Positions 47,562-58,745 of a stretch of 64,000 nucleotides of DNA are shown piece by piece (the first letter of the stretch is position 1; every line of letters starts with the position of its first letter). Both the position numbers and the translations under genes were made by a program. Under the pieces are notes generated by a model. It worked only from the letters and a program-made list of their open reading frames with translations, ran no database searches and was not told the DNA's origin. The DNA comes from Coptis chinensis (lineage: Eukaryota > Streptophyta > Magnoliopsida > Ranunculales > Ranunculaceae), in NCBI GenBank assembly GCA_015680905.1, contig CM027379.1:30646501-30710500 (forward strand), written 5' to 3'.

Positions 47562-48797
47562 TCATAGAGAATCAACATATGAGTTAACTTGTTCTTCAAA
47601 CTCTTTCACATTGCCTTTTGGATTGTCCTCAAACCTGCTCAACCTGAAGTTCCGTAGCTCCGCATCCTGTGCCTTCCCATTGACCACAAGATCAGCTAAG
47701 ATTCTCCCAACCACTGGCCCCATCTTGAAACCATGGCCAGAAAATCCTCCAGCTACAACAATGTCTGATCCAAACTCTCCCCCTAAGAAATCGATCACAA
47801 AATCCCCATCGGGCGTCATAGAGTACATGCATGATTGGGTAAATACAGGCCTACTTGACTCGATACGCCCAGAAAATCTCTGTTCGATCCATGAGTACAC
47901 CGAGTCCTCTATCACTGTAGAGGTCCATGTTCTATTATCCGGATCACATGGGTACCCGCCATGCACAGCTATCTTGATCAATCCGGGAAACTCAAACGAT
48001 GGCGTACCATATATATAAGGCTCGTCGTAGCTTGCAAATGTTGGAAAACCACTATCAACCTTGAACTCAACCTGATGGTCTTCCTTGACCCTCCAGTAAC
48101 ATATTGTGGTGTGTAAGGGTTGAATAGGCAAGACTAGTCCGGAAACTGCTTTAACCAATTTTTGCATCCAAGCACCAACTGTCACAATGCACTTCTTACC
48201 AAAAAACATAGAGCCATTACTTGTAAAAACACAAACACCACCCTTCTCATTATCCTTCTTTATATCTATAACTACCGTTTTATCTCTAAGAACTGCTCCT
48301 CTTTGAATTGCTAGTGTTTGGAACATGGAAACTGCTTTTGTGGGCTTAATTACACCACCCAATGGTGTCAAAACCCCGACCCAATTCTCAGGCAACTCAA
48401 ATTTTCCTTTAAATTGCTCAAAGACTTGGTGGTGATCAAGAACACTATATGGAAGTGAATTAGACTTGCAACTTTCAATCACACATTGCAAGCTCTTGTT
48501 GTTTGTTGGACCCATATCAAAATGTTGAGTCTTGGTATATACCTTGTAACCAATTTCGGCTTCTGCTTCCTCCCATAGACGAGATGACTCAATAACCATA
48601 TCAGAGTAGTAGTCCTCAGGGTACGTAGTGCGAATGGTGCGTGACTCGCCATGAGACGATCCAAGTGGATGCAAGAAATCAAATTGCTCGAGGAGGGCGA
48701 CTTTCTGGCCACGTTTAGCCATTTGATATGCAGCACAGCTACCCATGATGCCAGCACCTATGACTATCACATCAAACTGCTCACCGGAATACTCCAT
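47562..48797 (-). CDS. SOX: Sarcosine / pipecolate oxidase-like FAD enzyme, intronless, 411 aa
   Basis: Probable oxidase of N-methyl or cyclic secondary amino acids (sarcosine, L-pipecolate), making H2O2. The start is ATG at 48797; the open frame extends 7 codons further upstream but only to a GTG. The N-terminal Rossmann fold is DVIVIGAGIMGSCAAYQMA (GxGxxG at residues 14-19) with the FAD-ribose Glu at residue 37 (VALLEQ). Substrate-side motifs include GSSHGESRTIRTTYPED. The covalent flavin Cys of the family is present at residue 323 (QSCMYSMTPDGDFVID), followed by VVAGGFSGHGFKMGPVVG. The length matches plant and bacterial monomeric sarcosine oxidases. Plant homologues are peroxisomal, but the C-terminal tripeptide DSL is not a canonical PTS1, so location is uncertain. 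No frameshift or stop. Confidence 0.93.
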   Translation of the reverse strand: MEYSGEQFDVIVIGAGIMGSCAAYQMAKRGQKVALLEQFDFLHPLGSSHGESRTIRTTYPEDYYSDMVIESSRLWEEAEAEIGYKVYTKTQHFDMGPTNNKSLQCVIESCKSNSLPYSVLDHHQVFEQFKGKFELPENWVGVLTPLGGVIKPTKAVSMFQTLAIQRGAVLRDKTVVIDIKKDNEKGGVCVFTSNGSMFFGKKCIVTVGAWMQKLVKAVSGLVLPIQPLHTTICYWRVKEDHQVEFKVDSGFPTFASYDEPYIYGTPSFEFPGLIKIAVHGGYPCDPDNRTWTSTVIEDSVYSWIEQRFSGRIESSRPVFTQSCMYSMTPDGDFVIDFLGGEFGSDIVVAGGFSGHGFKMGPVVGRILADLVVNGKAQDAELRNFRLSRFEDNPKGNVKEFEEQVNSYVDSL

Positions 48798-49571
48798 TTT
48801 TTTTATCTCTTTTACCACAAAGACAACGCACTCTTAGTTTGTCACAACTCACAACTAAGTACACAGAATATGATGCTCTCACTTTGAGAACAATTGGAAT
48901 CTGAGTTAGCTTATAAAGGGACAAAAATTGTGACGATCTTAGCTGTTCAGCAAATTTTCAAACTCCTACAAGCAACAAAAAAATGATGTACAAGTGGGGC
49001 TCAAAAGACAAGAAAACACGTACAAGTCATTCGTCATGTCTTCTCCAGAATCTTTTGACATAAATCACCCACTTTATTAGCCATGATAAATTTGCCAGTT
49101 CCCACTGGCAAACGGTGACTGTGATGGTAGGGTCGGTGATATAAAGAATCAACAGTATGATGGGCCCGAGACAAGATATGCACAGACCTCGCGAGTATAG
49201 GATCGGTCTGTGGTCCTGCAGGTACGCAGTAAAAACCCTACATATGGAAAAAGAGAGAGAGCGAGGGATGGAAAGACATATGGACATCTGAGATAGAAGA
49301 CAAGGGTGTATAAAAAGAAGTGAGAGAGAGAAGAAGGGCCTTTTTGGGCCAAACTAGAGAGAGGCTGGACCTAGGAAGAGAGAAGAGAGGAGAGAGTGTT
49401 AAACATTAGAGCTCCAACAGTGACCAAATTCGCTTTTGCGACAATTCCTATCAAACAAACCCTACATAAAGTCCCATACCTAATAGATATGGCGTCATAA
49501 TTTGTGAATAGTACCAACATTGGTATTTGGAGCGACAACTAAGATGTGGAACGTTAGATGTCAAAGTAATA
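48798..49571. other. Upstream region of the oxidase gene
   Basis: Should hold its promoter and 5' UTR. It contains a purine-rich stretch (GAGAGAGAG-type, 49245-49400), often seen near plant promoters. Short open frames here are unsupported. Confidence 0.4.
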
Positions 49572-50860
49572 TGTAGAATTCTATAAAGCGAAAATATTAT
49601 TATGTTTAGATTACCATTACATAGGGACTCACTCTCCTTAAATAAGAAGTGAACGCATATTTAGACTACTACCTATTCATTGTGGGACTAAACACATATT
49701 AGAATTTATATATATATCTCAACACTCTCTCTCAAGCCGAAATATACAAACTTTGTATATTTCAGGCTTGTAATTACAATAAGTAACCAGTCAATAACAC
49801 TCCCCTTGAGTATATACAGAAATATCACATAAAGTATCCCTTTCAAATACAAAGATATAAACCTCCACGCTTCATTGCAAACATCATCCTCGAACAAGCA
49901 TCCGCAACAATATCAACAAACAAAAACAAAGACTCCGGACTCTTAGGACTTTGTAGCTCCAAAATTCAGACACATGCCAAGGAAGCTACAATAACAACTT
50001 CTCCTCATGTAGAGGTAGCTCAAGAACTGGGTACATCGAACAATGGAAGAGTTTGACCAACAAGAGAAAATGATGAGTTGGATCCAATAATCAATATTAA
50101 AGACCAATCGTGGCATTAGGGATGATGTATCCAAACAACTCACAAATAACTAGGGGAGATACAACCAAACCAACTAGAAAAACTTCATCCAAAAGCCAAA
50201 ATAACAATCTCATCCATGAGCACCTTATACCAAAACTTCGAACATCATTTGATAGATAATGCAGAAGCAAATACTTCCAATATATACTCCCCCCTCAAAT
50301 CCAAAGACATAATGTACCTAACTCTTTATAAGCATCTTGTCGCAGACAAATAATGACAGCATAAAAAACAATGAATTACCATAATACTCCGGCAGTCGGC
50401 ACCACTGCGACATAAAAAAGGAATAAACCCTGAAAAGTTGAACCATCCATGACAACAACATACGATAAGTTCCTCAATAAGAGGACTAAAACAAAAAGCA
50501 TGTGAAACTCCAAAGAACTCGGCACCACGACATAAAAGGGAGTCAAACCCTTACAAGCTAAACCATACAAGTGAGCAAACCCTTATAAATTAAAATACTT
50601 ATCAACCAACCAATAATCATTAGGGAGTCCTACCAAATTGTAAATCGTACAATTTGAGAGTAGGAGAAGCTTTAACCCATATCTCTCGACCAAAAACAGA
50701 TAAAGTCAGTCAAGAGATTGAGAGCTCACCAATAAAACCAAAAGAAGAGAACAAACGGTAATACCACTAGATTGAATGAATATAAACTTGATGAACAGTA
50801 ACTCTAGTGAACAGTGTCGTGAACAGTAAAACCAATAGCATAAAAATAATAGAATCAACG

Positions 50861-53505
50861 AGAACTGTCACAGCCCGAATTTCTAAACAATTACAAAGTA
50901 AATATTTGAAATATAAATATCTCAAATATCACTCGATTCAATTGTCTAAAAACCCAGGCTATGACGGGGTGGATATAACCCATGTCAAAACCTACAACCC
51001 ACATCATAAAAGAAACAACTTGAAAACAATAATCTCCAAAATTTCTCAAATTCACTTTTTTAAAAGACTATCTTCCATCCAAAAATCATCAATATAACAT
51101 TCTAAGAATAATAGGTCTTCAACATCGTATTTTCATGTCATATGAATAGGAAACTACGTTATTACATACTTCCAAAAGATCAGACCTAATAAAATAACTA
51201 ACGGACTGCTCCAAGCAAGAATTCAAATCACACGCCGCGGTTCCACTACCTTCCACCTATGTTCCCAAGAACACACCCACGTTGCCAAAACAAAGCAAAC
51301 ATGGGTCAGCAAAATGAAATTTGCTGGTATGAGTAGATTAACCATATATAACCATTTCTAGTCTTTACTTATCATAACTAATACTTTAAAGATCATAATA
51401 TAATCATTATCAGCTTGGAAGACATGTAGTTCCGTCATTTCAACCGACATAGTTTCTTCCCAAGCAAGACTCCTATCTTATTAACTTGTTATAATAACTT
51501 GTTTTACTAACTAAGTAATTGAATTAAACTTACCGATATCCACTGCTATATCAGGGTAAGACCGCGTCCCTGCACAAAATATTATTAAGTCCTACCCTCC
51601 TGCAAAAGAAAGTTAGAAATTTTATATAACATATGTAGATATTCTATAGGTATTCAAATGCAAGTCCAAGCACACCCGTATAATCAAAGAATACAACTAA
51701 CCCATAAAGGCTTAATACCTTAGTTCCTCTCTAGTAAAGCCCAAACAATCACGGTCATTCATGGCACATTCAATGAATACCCATATATAACGTTAACGGG
51801 CCATTTATGGCACATTCAATAAATGCCCACCTAACATATGACATCAACAGCCATAAAACTCAATTCCAAAACTTGAGGCGTGGAGAGTTCTAAAAGAGGT
51901 GGTAAATTTGTTTACGCATTATTGAACTTTATAGTATAAATTATTTCAGAGAACGTAAGAGTATCTTGCTTTATGTTTTTTTTTTGGTTTACGCGTTATT
52001 AATTAGATTGATGTCTAAGTGTCATAACGTTGTATATCATAAAAAAAACTGAAATATCACATAGCAGTTAATACACGTACACACATATATATAGAAAGGT
52101 CTTAGCCTAAAGCCAAGCATGCTAATAGCCCTAGACCTATCCTAATAGACCGAATCATAATCCGAGTTAAAAGGTAAAATTGGGTCAACTGGTCAAAGTC
52201 AACCCTAATCAACAGTCAACAATCAACCTGCCAAAAGTCAACAACAGTCAACCAGCCAAGTCAACAGCAGACAACCAGACCTAAACTTCTCTAACCCAAA
52301 ATCCCAAAGCTTAAGGCCCAAAGTCTAAACTTAAGGCCAAAAATGAAAATCTAAAATTTAAAAACACATAAGCCCACCCATTTATATCTGCCCAAGCCCA
52401 ACAGCCAAAAAAAAGAATGAACAGGACGTTCTTCTTCTTCCTCTTCCTCACGGCGCCTCCACCACTACAGAGCCACCATCGGCCATCTATCTCCAATATA
52501 AAACTCACGGTTTGACTCATGGAGAAAAACCCCATGTACCTATACCAACAATTCGTGATTCCCTTATACTGTGAAAAATCACTTTTTTCGCCATTAACAC
52601 TCTGTAAAGCTTCAATCGTCCCCTTTCTAGCACCCAATCAACCACCAACAATCCACCTCAACCCAACAACAATCTCACAACCAAATCAGACAAACAATCA
52701 ATTAAACAACACAAAAATCCAGACGGTTTGGTTCTTGCTTGAACGCCATTAATGGCGGTTCAAAGCTTCACAGCTATCATATAACAATTCCACCACCACC
52801 AATCAGTAATCAACCAACACAATCAACATAATAACAGTTCACAATAATTTTCATGATGATGTTTGTGCAAGCCGCCACCATTAACACCTATTCAAGCTTT
52901 TTCCAAGCTTCAACAGCCCGTCTGACAACCTCCATTACCCAACCAAACCAACATTTAACACATAATAAATATTCAAACAATATACAGGTTTTTAACTCCT
53001 TCAGAGACGATTTCTCTGTCATGTGGGCTTAGCTTGTACAGCCATTAACTCTTTCACAGTTCCAACAGTCCAATACGTAAAACCATTTTTAACAATAACA
53101 AGTAGAATAATCATAGACGAGAGGAAGAGCAGAAAAATAAGCAACAACATTGTACTACAGTAAAACCTTTTTTTTTTTTTTTTTTTTATGTATAGATGAG
53201 AAAACTAAATTACTCACCCGTGATTAGCTCCGACTGTCAGCTAGCTATTCGTACATTTTCAGAAAAACTTCTCTCCTCCCTTTTGTCTCTGTGAAACTCT
53301 CTTTTCTGTAAAACTCTCTGTTTTTTACCAACCCTATTTTGTTTCTTTTTTTGTTTTTAAAAAAAAACCTCCCGAAATAGGGAAGAAGGTTTATCCCCTA
53401 AACCCACGTCTCCTATTTCCACTAACACTTATCCTATTTTATTTTATCTATTATCCATTAATATTATTATTAGAAAAAAAATAAAACACGGGGTGTTATA
53501 AGAAC
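50861..53505 (-). mobile_element. Solo LTR of a gypsy-type element with 5-bp TSD
   Basis: The LTR is 50866-53500 (2635 bp), flanked on both sides by AGAAC (50861-50865, 53501-53505). The plus-strand left end TGTCACAGCCCGAATTTC resembles the ends of the nested chromovirus LTR (TGTCACGCCCCGAG). The right end GGGGTGTTATA is the complement of a TATAACACCCC start, a TGTAACACCCC type with the second base changed. No internal coding region remains, which fits LTR-LTR recombination. It contains CCTACCCTCCTGCAAAAG-like and GTCAAC-rich segments and a T tract at 53168-53187. Confidence 0.8.
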
Positions 53506-53605
53506 ACCACCAGATTTGCTCACCGGAAAAAATCTCCAACTTTCATAAACAAATACCACCAAAAAAAAAAAAAAAAAAAAAACAAACTAACTTTGAATAT
53601 ATATA

Positions 53606-53948
53606 TAAGTACCAAATCTAAAACAACTCACAACTTCACATACAAAATGATTTAAAACCTAATTTTTTTATGGATATGATCTATTAACCACAAATAATAT
53701 CTATACAAAAATTCAACTTGTTTGACAATTTTTAACACTGGCAAAAGATGATTGCAAAAACTAGACATTTCTGGACCGTTAGATATTTTTTCAAAAGTGG
53801 ACAATAATTTTTATCCAAGTTAGAGGATATCAAATGAGTTGAATTTTTATAGAGATGTTCTTTATGGTTAGTAGATCATATACACAAAATTTTAAGTTTT
53901 AAATAATTTGGTAGGTGAAGTTGTGGGTTGTTTTATATTTGGTACTTA
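53606..53948. mobile_element. MITE-like inverted repeat (~343 bp)
   Basis: Ends are TAAGTACCAAAT at 53606 and ATTTGGTACTTA at 53937-53948, with pairing continuing through AAACAACTCACAACTTCA / TGAAGTTGTGGGTTGTTT. Just outside, 53940-54010 forms another small hairpin from a second pair of the same motif. Non-coding. Confidence 0.75.
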
Positions 53949-54256
53949 TTTAAGGTCTTTTTAGGAGTGGACTTTAAATCTGGTTAAAAGGACCTTAAAT
54001 AAGTACCAAATCTTTACTGAAATCTGGCCAATAGCCGGTCGTAGGTTTCCGGCCACCAGTGACCAGAAAACGTGAAATACTAGGTCTAAACCCTAAAGCT
54101 TCAATACCATGCATAATTCTATAAAATAGAAATATTATTATGCTTAGATACCATTACATATAGACTCACTCTCCTTAAATAAGGAGTGAACACACACTTA
54201 GACTACTGCCTACTCAATGTGGGACTGAAACAAATACTATAACTATATATATACAC

Positions 54257-54630
54257 GAGTAGGTTCAGTTTACCATATTTTTTATATCATAGTTTATATC
54301 ATGCCCCACAACTTCATCTACAACGTGAATTATAACCAAGTTTTTTGTGGATGCGTTCAACTGACCATGAAGATCACCTCTATAAATTTTTAACTCATTT
54401 GATAATGTTTAACTATGCCAACAAATAATTGCAAAATCGAAAAATCTGAGCTGTTAAAAAAAATTCAAAGTTAGCAACGATTTTTAACTAGGTTAGAGAT
54501 TTCCAAATGAGAAGAATTTTTGTGTAAATGCTATCTATAATTAATAGATTATATCCACAAATTATTAGTCCTTAACTCATTTTTGTAGGTGTAGTATAAA
54601 CTATATTAAAAGTGTGGTAAACAGAGCCTG
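54257..54630 (+). mobile_element. MITE, copy 1 (GAG.AGGTTC.GTTTACCATA ends)
   Basis: The left end GAGTAGGTTCAGTTTACCAT and the right end GTGTGGTAAACAGAGCCTG are imperfect inverted repeats. The interior matches, in opposite orientation, the copy at 58359-58742 (shared AACTCATTTGATAATGTTTA and TTTTTAACTAGGTTAGAGAT). Confidence 0.8.
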
Positions 54631-54895
54631 GTTGATATATATATATACACATGGGGTGGCTAGTGGCTACTTTGACAGCTTATCTTGCCAGCCTATTACA
54701 ACCGTTTGATCCCATCTAATCCAATAACCAAATCGGGTGGTGGGGTTGTAGTATAAACTATAATATAAAAAATGTGGTAAACAGAGCCTGGTTGATATAT
54801 ATATACACACGGGGTGGCTAGTGGCTACTTTGACAGCTTATCTTGCCAGCCTATTACAACCGTTTGATCCCATCTAATCAAATAACCAAATCATG
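54630..54895 (+). repeat. Tandem duplication (~160 bp) containing a MITE end
   Basis: The block with GGGGTGGCTAGTGGCTACTT and CAACCGTTTGATCCCATCTA occurs at about 54652-54722 and again at 54813-54879. An extra MITE right end lies between them. An inverted, diverged copy lies at 58240-58345. Confidence 0.85.
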
Positions 54896-55047
54896 TTTCC
54901 AAACAACAAAATAATATAATGGGGCAGATTTGTCTTTTGCCTTTCTAATGACCCCAAAAAAAGAACTCGATATTTTATCCTTTCTCCCTCTCTCTAACCA
55001 TATGACTTTTCTGTTTTTTTTTTTCCTATTTCCCCTCTTTTCAACAG

Positions 55048-55049
55048 AA

Positions 55050-55099
<50 letters not shown>
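55048..55099. repeat. (AAT)n microsatellite
   Basis: About 17 trinucleotide units. It creates a spurious poly-Asn reading frame. Confidence 0.95.
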
Positions 55100-55329
55100 G
55101 AGAAGATCATGAACTGAACTCCCTCCATCTAAATAAGGAAACTTGGAGAAAAGGCATACTAGCTCTTGATGCTCATTTTATTGCTGCTTTCTTGGCAAAA
55201 ACCAATTTTTTTTTCATCTCAAATTACAAGGACGAAAAAATTTCAAGTTTTTGGGGGTGTTGATTGTCATGGAGTTGTGGACTTGCACAAGATTTATATG
55301 GAATTTCAAATGTCAAGACTGGTGGATTT

Positions 55330-55756
55330 TGTTGGAATTAGTAATTTTAGATCTAGCTATTTTGGTTAAATTAGAGTTGTTGGTTAATTAATTAGAAAAT
55401 AGTGTGATTAGCAAGTATGAATTGCCATTAGGAACAAAATTGATATTGGCACAAGTAAAATTAGAATTGGGTTGGTATTAGAAGTTTCTAATTAGTAGTA
55501 GTTTAGTAGGAATTAGTAGTTGAAGAAACTATATATATGTGTGTGTGAGTGCCTAGACATTAGCATAAGAAGAAGTGAGAGAATAATAAGAGAGATGCAT
55601 TATTGAAAAGAGATGCATCGATATAAAGTGGTAAGTTCTTTTGTTTATGTTTAATATAAGTGGTTGAATTGATATAATAAAGTTTATTTAGTTCAAGTTT
55701 GTGTTCTACGTGTATTATTCAATTTTGTGTGTTTGAATCAAAGTTTAGATTCTACA
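55330..55756 (+). repeat. 5' LTR of the gag-only element
   Basis: 427 bp. Shares GATCTAGCTATTTTGGTTAA, GAAACTATATATATGTGTGT and AGAGATGCATCGATAT with the 3' LTR. Ends just before the initiator-Met primer site. Confidence 0.92.
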
Positions 55757-55797
55757 TTTGGTATCAGAGCTTTACGGTTAAAGATCCAAAATTAATC

Positions 55798-56215
55798 AAT
55801 GGAAGATGGTATGTGGATGGTTCCAAAGTGGGAAGAGATCATGAATTTTGAGCATTGGAGTTTTCAGATGGAGATTGTGTTTAAGTACATGAATATATGG
55901 GAAGTCATTGATTAAGGAATTGAATAACTTGAAGATGAAACATTGTTGACCGAAGAAGAAAAAAGTACACTTAAAGAAAACAAAAGAATAGATGGCATAG
56001 CATTATGTTGTATTCACAGAGGACTAGATATTTCTAATTATAAAAAAATCGCTTCCGCTCAAACTTCAAAAGATACATGGGAGATTTTACATGTTTGTTT
56101 TGATGGTAATGGTAAAAATACAAGGGTTGACAAATCAAAAGTTCGGTGCTACAAGTGTAAAGAATTTGGTCATTGCAGATATGAGTGCAAATACAAAAAG
56201 GATAGGAGTTGCTGA
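55798..56215 (+). pseudogene. Copia-type gag with CCHC zinc knuckle
   Basis: Starts ATGGAAGATGG at 55798 and encodes a DUF4219/UBN2-like gag (EEIMNFEHWSFQMEIVFKYM .. WEVID). A stop follows near 55912, then the frame from 55943 has GIALCCIHRGLDISNY, SKDTWEILHVCFDG and the zinc knuckle CYKCKEFGHCRYEC. The frame ends at 56215. The premature stop in the N-terminal half means the full gag is not made from this copy. Gag without pol is typical of the so-called TR-GAG class. Confidence 0.75.
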
Positions 56216-56460
56216 AAACCAAGACATTATTATTGAGAATAGAGAAGATTATCAAATTTTGTCATTGAGCAATACATCGGATGAATATCAAAACAAGTTG
56301 TGCCCAGAAATTCGTTGTAGTAATTAGAAGTGTGCAGAAGAAGAGTTGGTTTCAGAAACAAAAATTGAGAAAAATACAGAATCATATCTTTTGATCCAGA
56401 AGATTCAATGTCAATCTTGATTTTGTTAATGATGGAAAAGAAATTGAGGAAAACACATAA

Positions 56461-57069
56461 GTGTTAGACTCAAAAGAAGTGATTGTTAGTCTTGATTTTG
56501 ATGATGATGAACATGAAGTACATGATGATGAAGAAGACAAAAAAGAAAAATACATTGAAGTAGTACATGAAGAAGAAAATCTGATAGTAGATATTGGTGG
56601 AGAAAATCCATGGAGATGCATGAGAAATTTGAGACAATTAAGTTTACTGAGTATCTCTGTGACAAGATGGTAATTGGTATCAAACTAATCAATAAGGAAA
56701 TATACAAGAAAAATAAGAAAGTGAATCTTGAAAACTAGATCGGAAGAAACACTACACAAGAAGCATTGTTACAAGTCAGGAAATAAAGGAGAGAGTTGTT
56801 CAAGAGTCAAATTGGTACAAAAGATACATAAACAAAATAGGAAAATATACAAGAATAAAAAGGGGGAAAGTTTTGTGAAGATTTTAATGGTATCAAGAGT
56901 ATGCAAACAAGATAGTAGAAGATCTAAACCAAACTTGAGAAGATATAAGAAGGGTTCAGTATTTCGTGGGAAGAGTAAAAGTGTAGAAGGGGAGAACTCA
57001 TCAAGATCCAGATTGGTTCCAAGTGTTCGTAAGAAAAATAAAAAATGGTACAAACCAAAATTAAGCTGA
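56461..57069 (+). other. Acidic and then Lys/Arg-rich reading frames of the gag-only element
   Basis: After gag come two short frames: 56461-56673, strongly acidic (DDDEHEVHDDEEDKKEKY), and 56728-57069, strongly basic, built of diverged repeats (KIHKQNRKIYKNKKGESF, RRSKPNLRRYKKGSVFRG, VRKKNKKWYKPKLS). I know no domain of this kind. They may be degenerate spacer coding or an accessory region peculiar to the element. Confidence 0.45.
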
Positions 57070-57174
57070 AAACGTTCTTAGGAATAACCGCGTTCCAAAA
57101 TCTCAATTTAAGAGAGGCTGTTGGAATTGCTAAATTGAGATTTAGTACTTGCTAGATCTCAAATTAAAGGAGGC

Positions 57175-57602
57175 TATTGGAATTAGTAATTTTAGATCTA
57201 GCTATTTTGGTTAAATTAGAGTTAGAGGCTAATTAATTAGAAAATGGTGTGATTAGCAAGTAAAATTTGCTATTAGGAACCAAGTTGATATTGGCAATAC
57301 AAGTAAGATTAGAATTGGGTTGGTATTAAAAGTTTCTAATTAGTAGTTTAGTAGAAATTAATAGTTGGAGAAACTATATATATGTGTGTGAGTGTCTAGA
57401 CATTAGCATAAGAATAAATAAGAGAATAATAAGAGAGAGATATTGTTGAAAAGAGATGCATCGATATGACGTGGTAAGTTCTTTTGTTTATAAAGTTTAA
57501 TATAAATGGTTGAATTGATATAATAAAGTTTATTTAGTTCAAATTTGTCTTCTACGCGTATTATTCAATTTTGTGTGTTTGAATCAAAGTTTAGATTTTA
57601 CA
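57175..57602 (+). repeat. 3' LTR of the gag-only element
   Basis: 428 bp partner of 55330-55756, with scattered substitutions and small indels, so the insertion is not recent. Confidence 0.92.
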
Positions 57603-57607
57603 GATTT

Positions 57608-58020
57608 TCTATATTTTGTGTTGCATGAAACTTGATTCAAAAGGGTGTCGGTTCAGTCCTTGTATACAGAGTTTTGAATTCATATTTTACTGCCTTCTTC
57701 AATCTTTGTCTTTTTTATAATATTCCAATTACAGTATGATCATTCCATTTTGTATAAATCCTATAATTTTTTGATGTCAATTTCAAGACACTTCATAATT
57801 GTTTTTAGTGAACTGGCAATATTTAATTAGTCATGATAGGAGATCCCAAAAATCAAACACTAAACAAAAAAGATGGAAAAAAAAAATACTGATAAGAACA
57901 AAATAGATTATTTTATTTTTATTTTATTTATTTATTTATTATTATTATTTTTTAGTCATTCTACCAAATCAAAGGGGAAAGAGAAGTTCAATTTTCAGTA
58001 ATGAGCATCAAAAAGACTTA
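57608..58020. other. AT-rich region between the gag-only element and the right foldback arm
   Basis: No gene or repeat boundary is seen apart from T-rich (TTTA)n-like sequence at 57915-57952. It is probably the spacer of the larger foldback structure. Confidence 0.4.
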
Positions 58021-58345
58021 AGCTTTTTTGTGTAATGAGCATCAAAAAATTTCAAGCATCAGTAGGGAGAGAAACCAGGGTGGAGAGAGACAGGGATGTG
58101 CAATGTTAAGCTTCAATGGGGGTGGAAAGTTAGTTTGTCATCTTCACTCTTGGCGAGTAGAGAGAGAGAAGGGAGAAAACAAGAGTCATGGGTTTTGTCT
58201 TAGCTTAATTGAGAAAGAAAGTCAAAAGATCAATCTGCCCCAACCTATATTTTTGTTGTTTAGCAGCAATGATCTGGTCGTTGGATTAGATGGGATCAAA
58301 CGGTTGTAATGGGCTGACAAGATAAGATGTCTAGGTAGCCAACCC
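58021..58345 (-). repeat. Right arm of a large inverted repeat (matches 54640-55200)
   Basis: The complement of 58190-58345 carries CAACCGTTTGATCCCATCTAA, GGGGCAGAT.G.TCTTTTG.C and AAACAACAAAA.TATA in the same order as 54700-54950. AATGAGCATCAA at 58037 pairs with TTGATGCTCATT at 55167. With the MITE copies outside, this makes a foldback of about 4.5 kb overall. Confidence 0.7.
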
Positions 58346-58358
58346 GATATATATATAC

Positions 58359-58742
58359 GAGCAGGTTCCGTTTACCATACATTTTATACCATAGTTTATA
58401 CTACACTCAACCTACAAGATGAGTTAAGTGCTAATAATTTGTGGATATGATCTACTAACCATTGATAACTTCTTCACAAAAATTCGTCTCATTTAGAAAT
58501 CTCTAACCTAGTTAAAAATCGTTCTTAATTTTGATTTTTTTTAAACGGCTTAGATTTTTTGATTTTGTAATCATCTTTTGACATAGTTAAACATTATCAA
58601 ATGAGTTGAAATTTTGTAGAGGTGATTTTCATGGTTAGTTGAACACGTCTACAAAAAATTAGGTTATAATTTACGTCATATGTAAAGTTGTGGGACATAG
58701 TGTAAACTATGGTATAAAAAGTGTGGTAAACGGAACCTGCTC
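58359..58742 (-). mobile_element. MITE, copy 2, opposite orientation to 54257-54630
   Basis: Near-perfect 19-bp terminal inverted repeats: GAGCAGGTTCCGTTTACCA at 58359 and its complement ending at 58742. The interior is homologous to copy 1 in reverse. Non-coding. Confidence 0.85.
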
Positions 58743-58745
58743 GAT

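Larger units (their letters stand above)
49572..54255 (-). mobile_element. Non-autonomous short-LTR retroelement (TRIM/LARD-like), broken up by later insertions
   Basis: Similar ~150-bp ends at 49572-49724 and 54110-54255 share TTATTATG.TTAGAT, GACTCACTCTCCTTAAATAA and CAATGTGGGACT-type blocks. On the minus strand the left copy is preceded by a purine tract (CTTGAGAGAGAG). The right copy is followed by TGGTATTGAAGC, a degenerate initiator-Met primer site. Together these suggest LTRs of a minus-strand element without coding capacity. I found no matching 5-bp duplication, and the right end abuts another repeat, so the boundaries are less certain than for the other elements. A solo gypsy LTR and a MITE sit inside. 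Confidence 0.5.
55325..57607 (+). mobile_element. Copia-like non-autonomous LTR retrotransposon (gag-only), with TSD
   Basis: The 5' LTR is 55330-55756 (TGTTGGAATTAG .. GATTCTACA). The 3' LTR is 57175-57602 (TATTGGAATTAG .. GATTTTACA), nearly the same length. The 5-bp duplication GATTT is at 55325-55329 and 57603-57607. The primer site TTTGGTATCAGAGC follows the 5' LTR at once. The purine tract AATTAAAGGAGGC precedes the 3' LTR, with an extra partial copy of that junction near 57105-57135. No protease, RT or integrase is present. The first base pair of the 3' LTR reads TA rather than TG. Confidence 0.92.

Noticed and set aside
47611-48018. Plus-strand open frame within the oxidase gene
   Set aside because: Shadow of the well-conserved minus-strand flavoenzyme; no independent features.
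54930-55112. Plus-strand open frame ending in a long poly-asparagine run
   Set aside because: Created by the (AAT)n microsatellite at 55048-55099; no domain or splice support.
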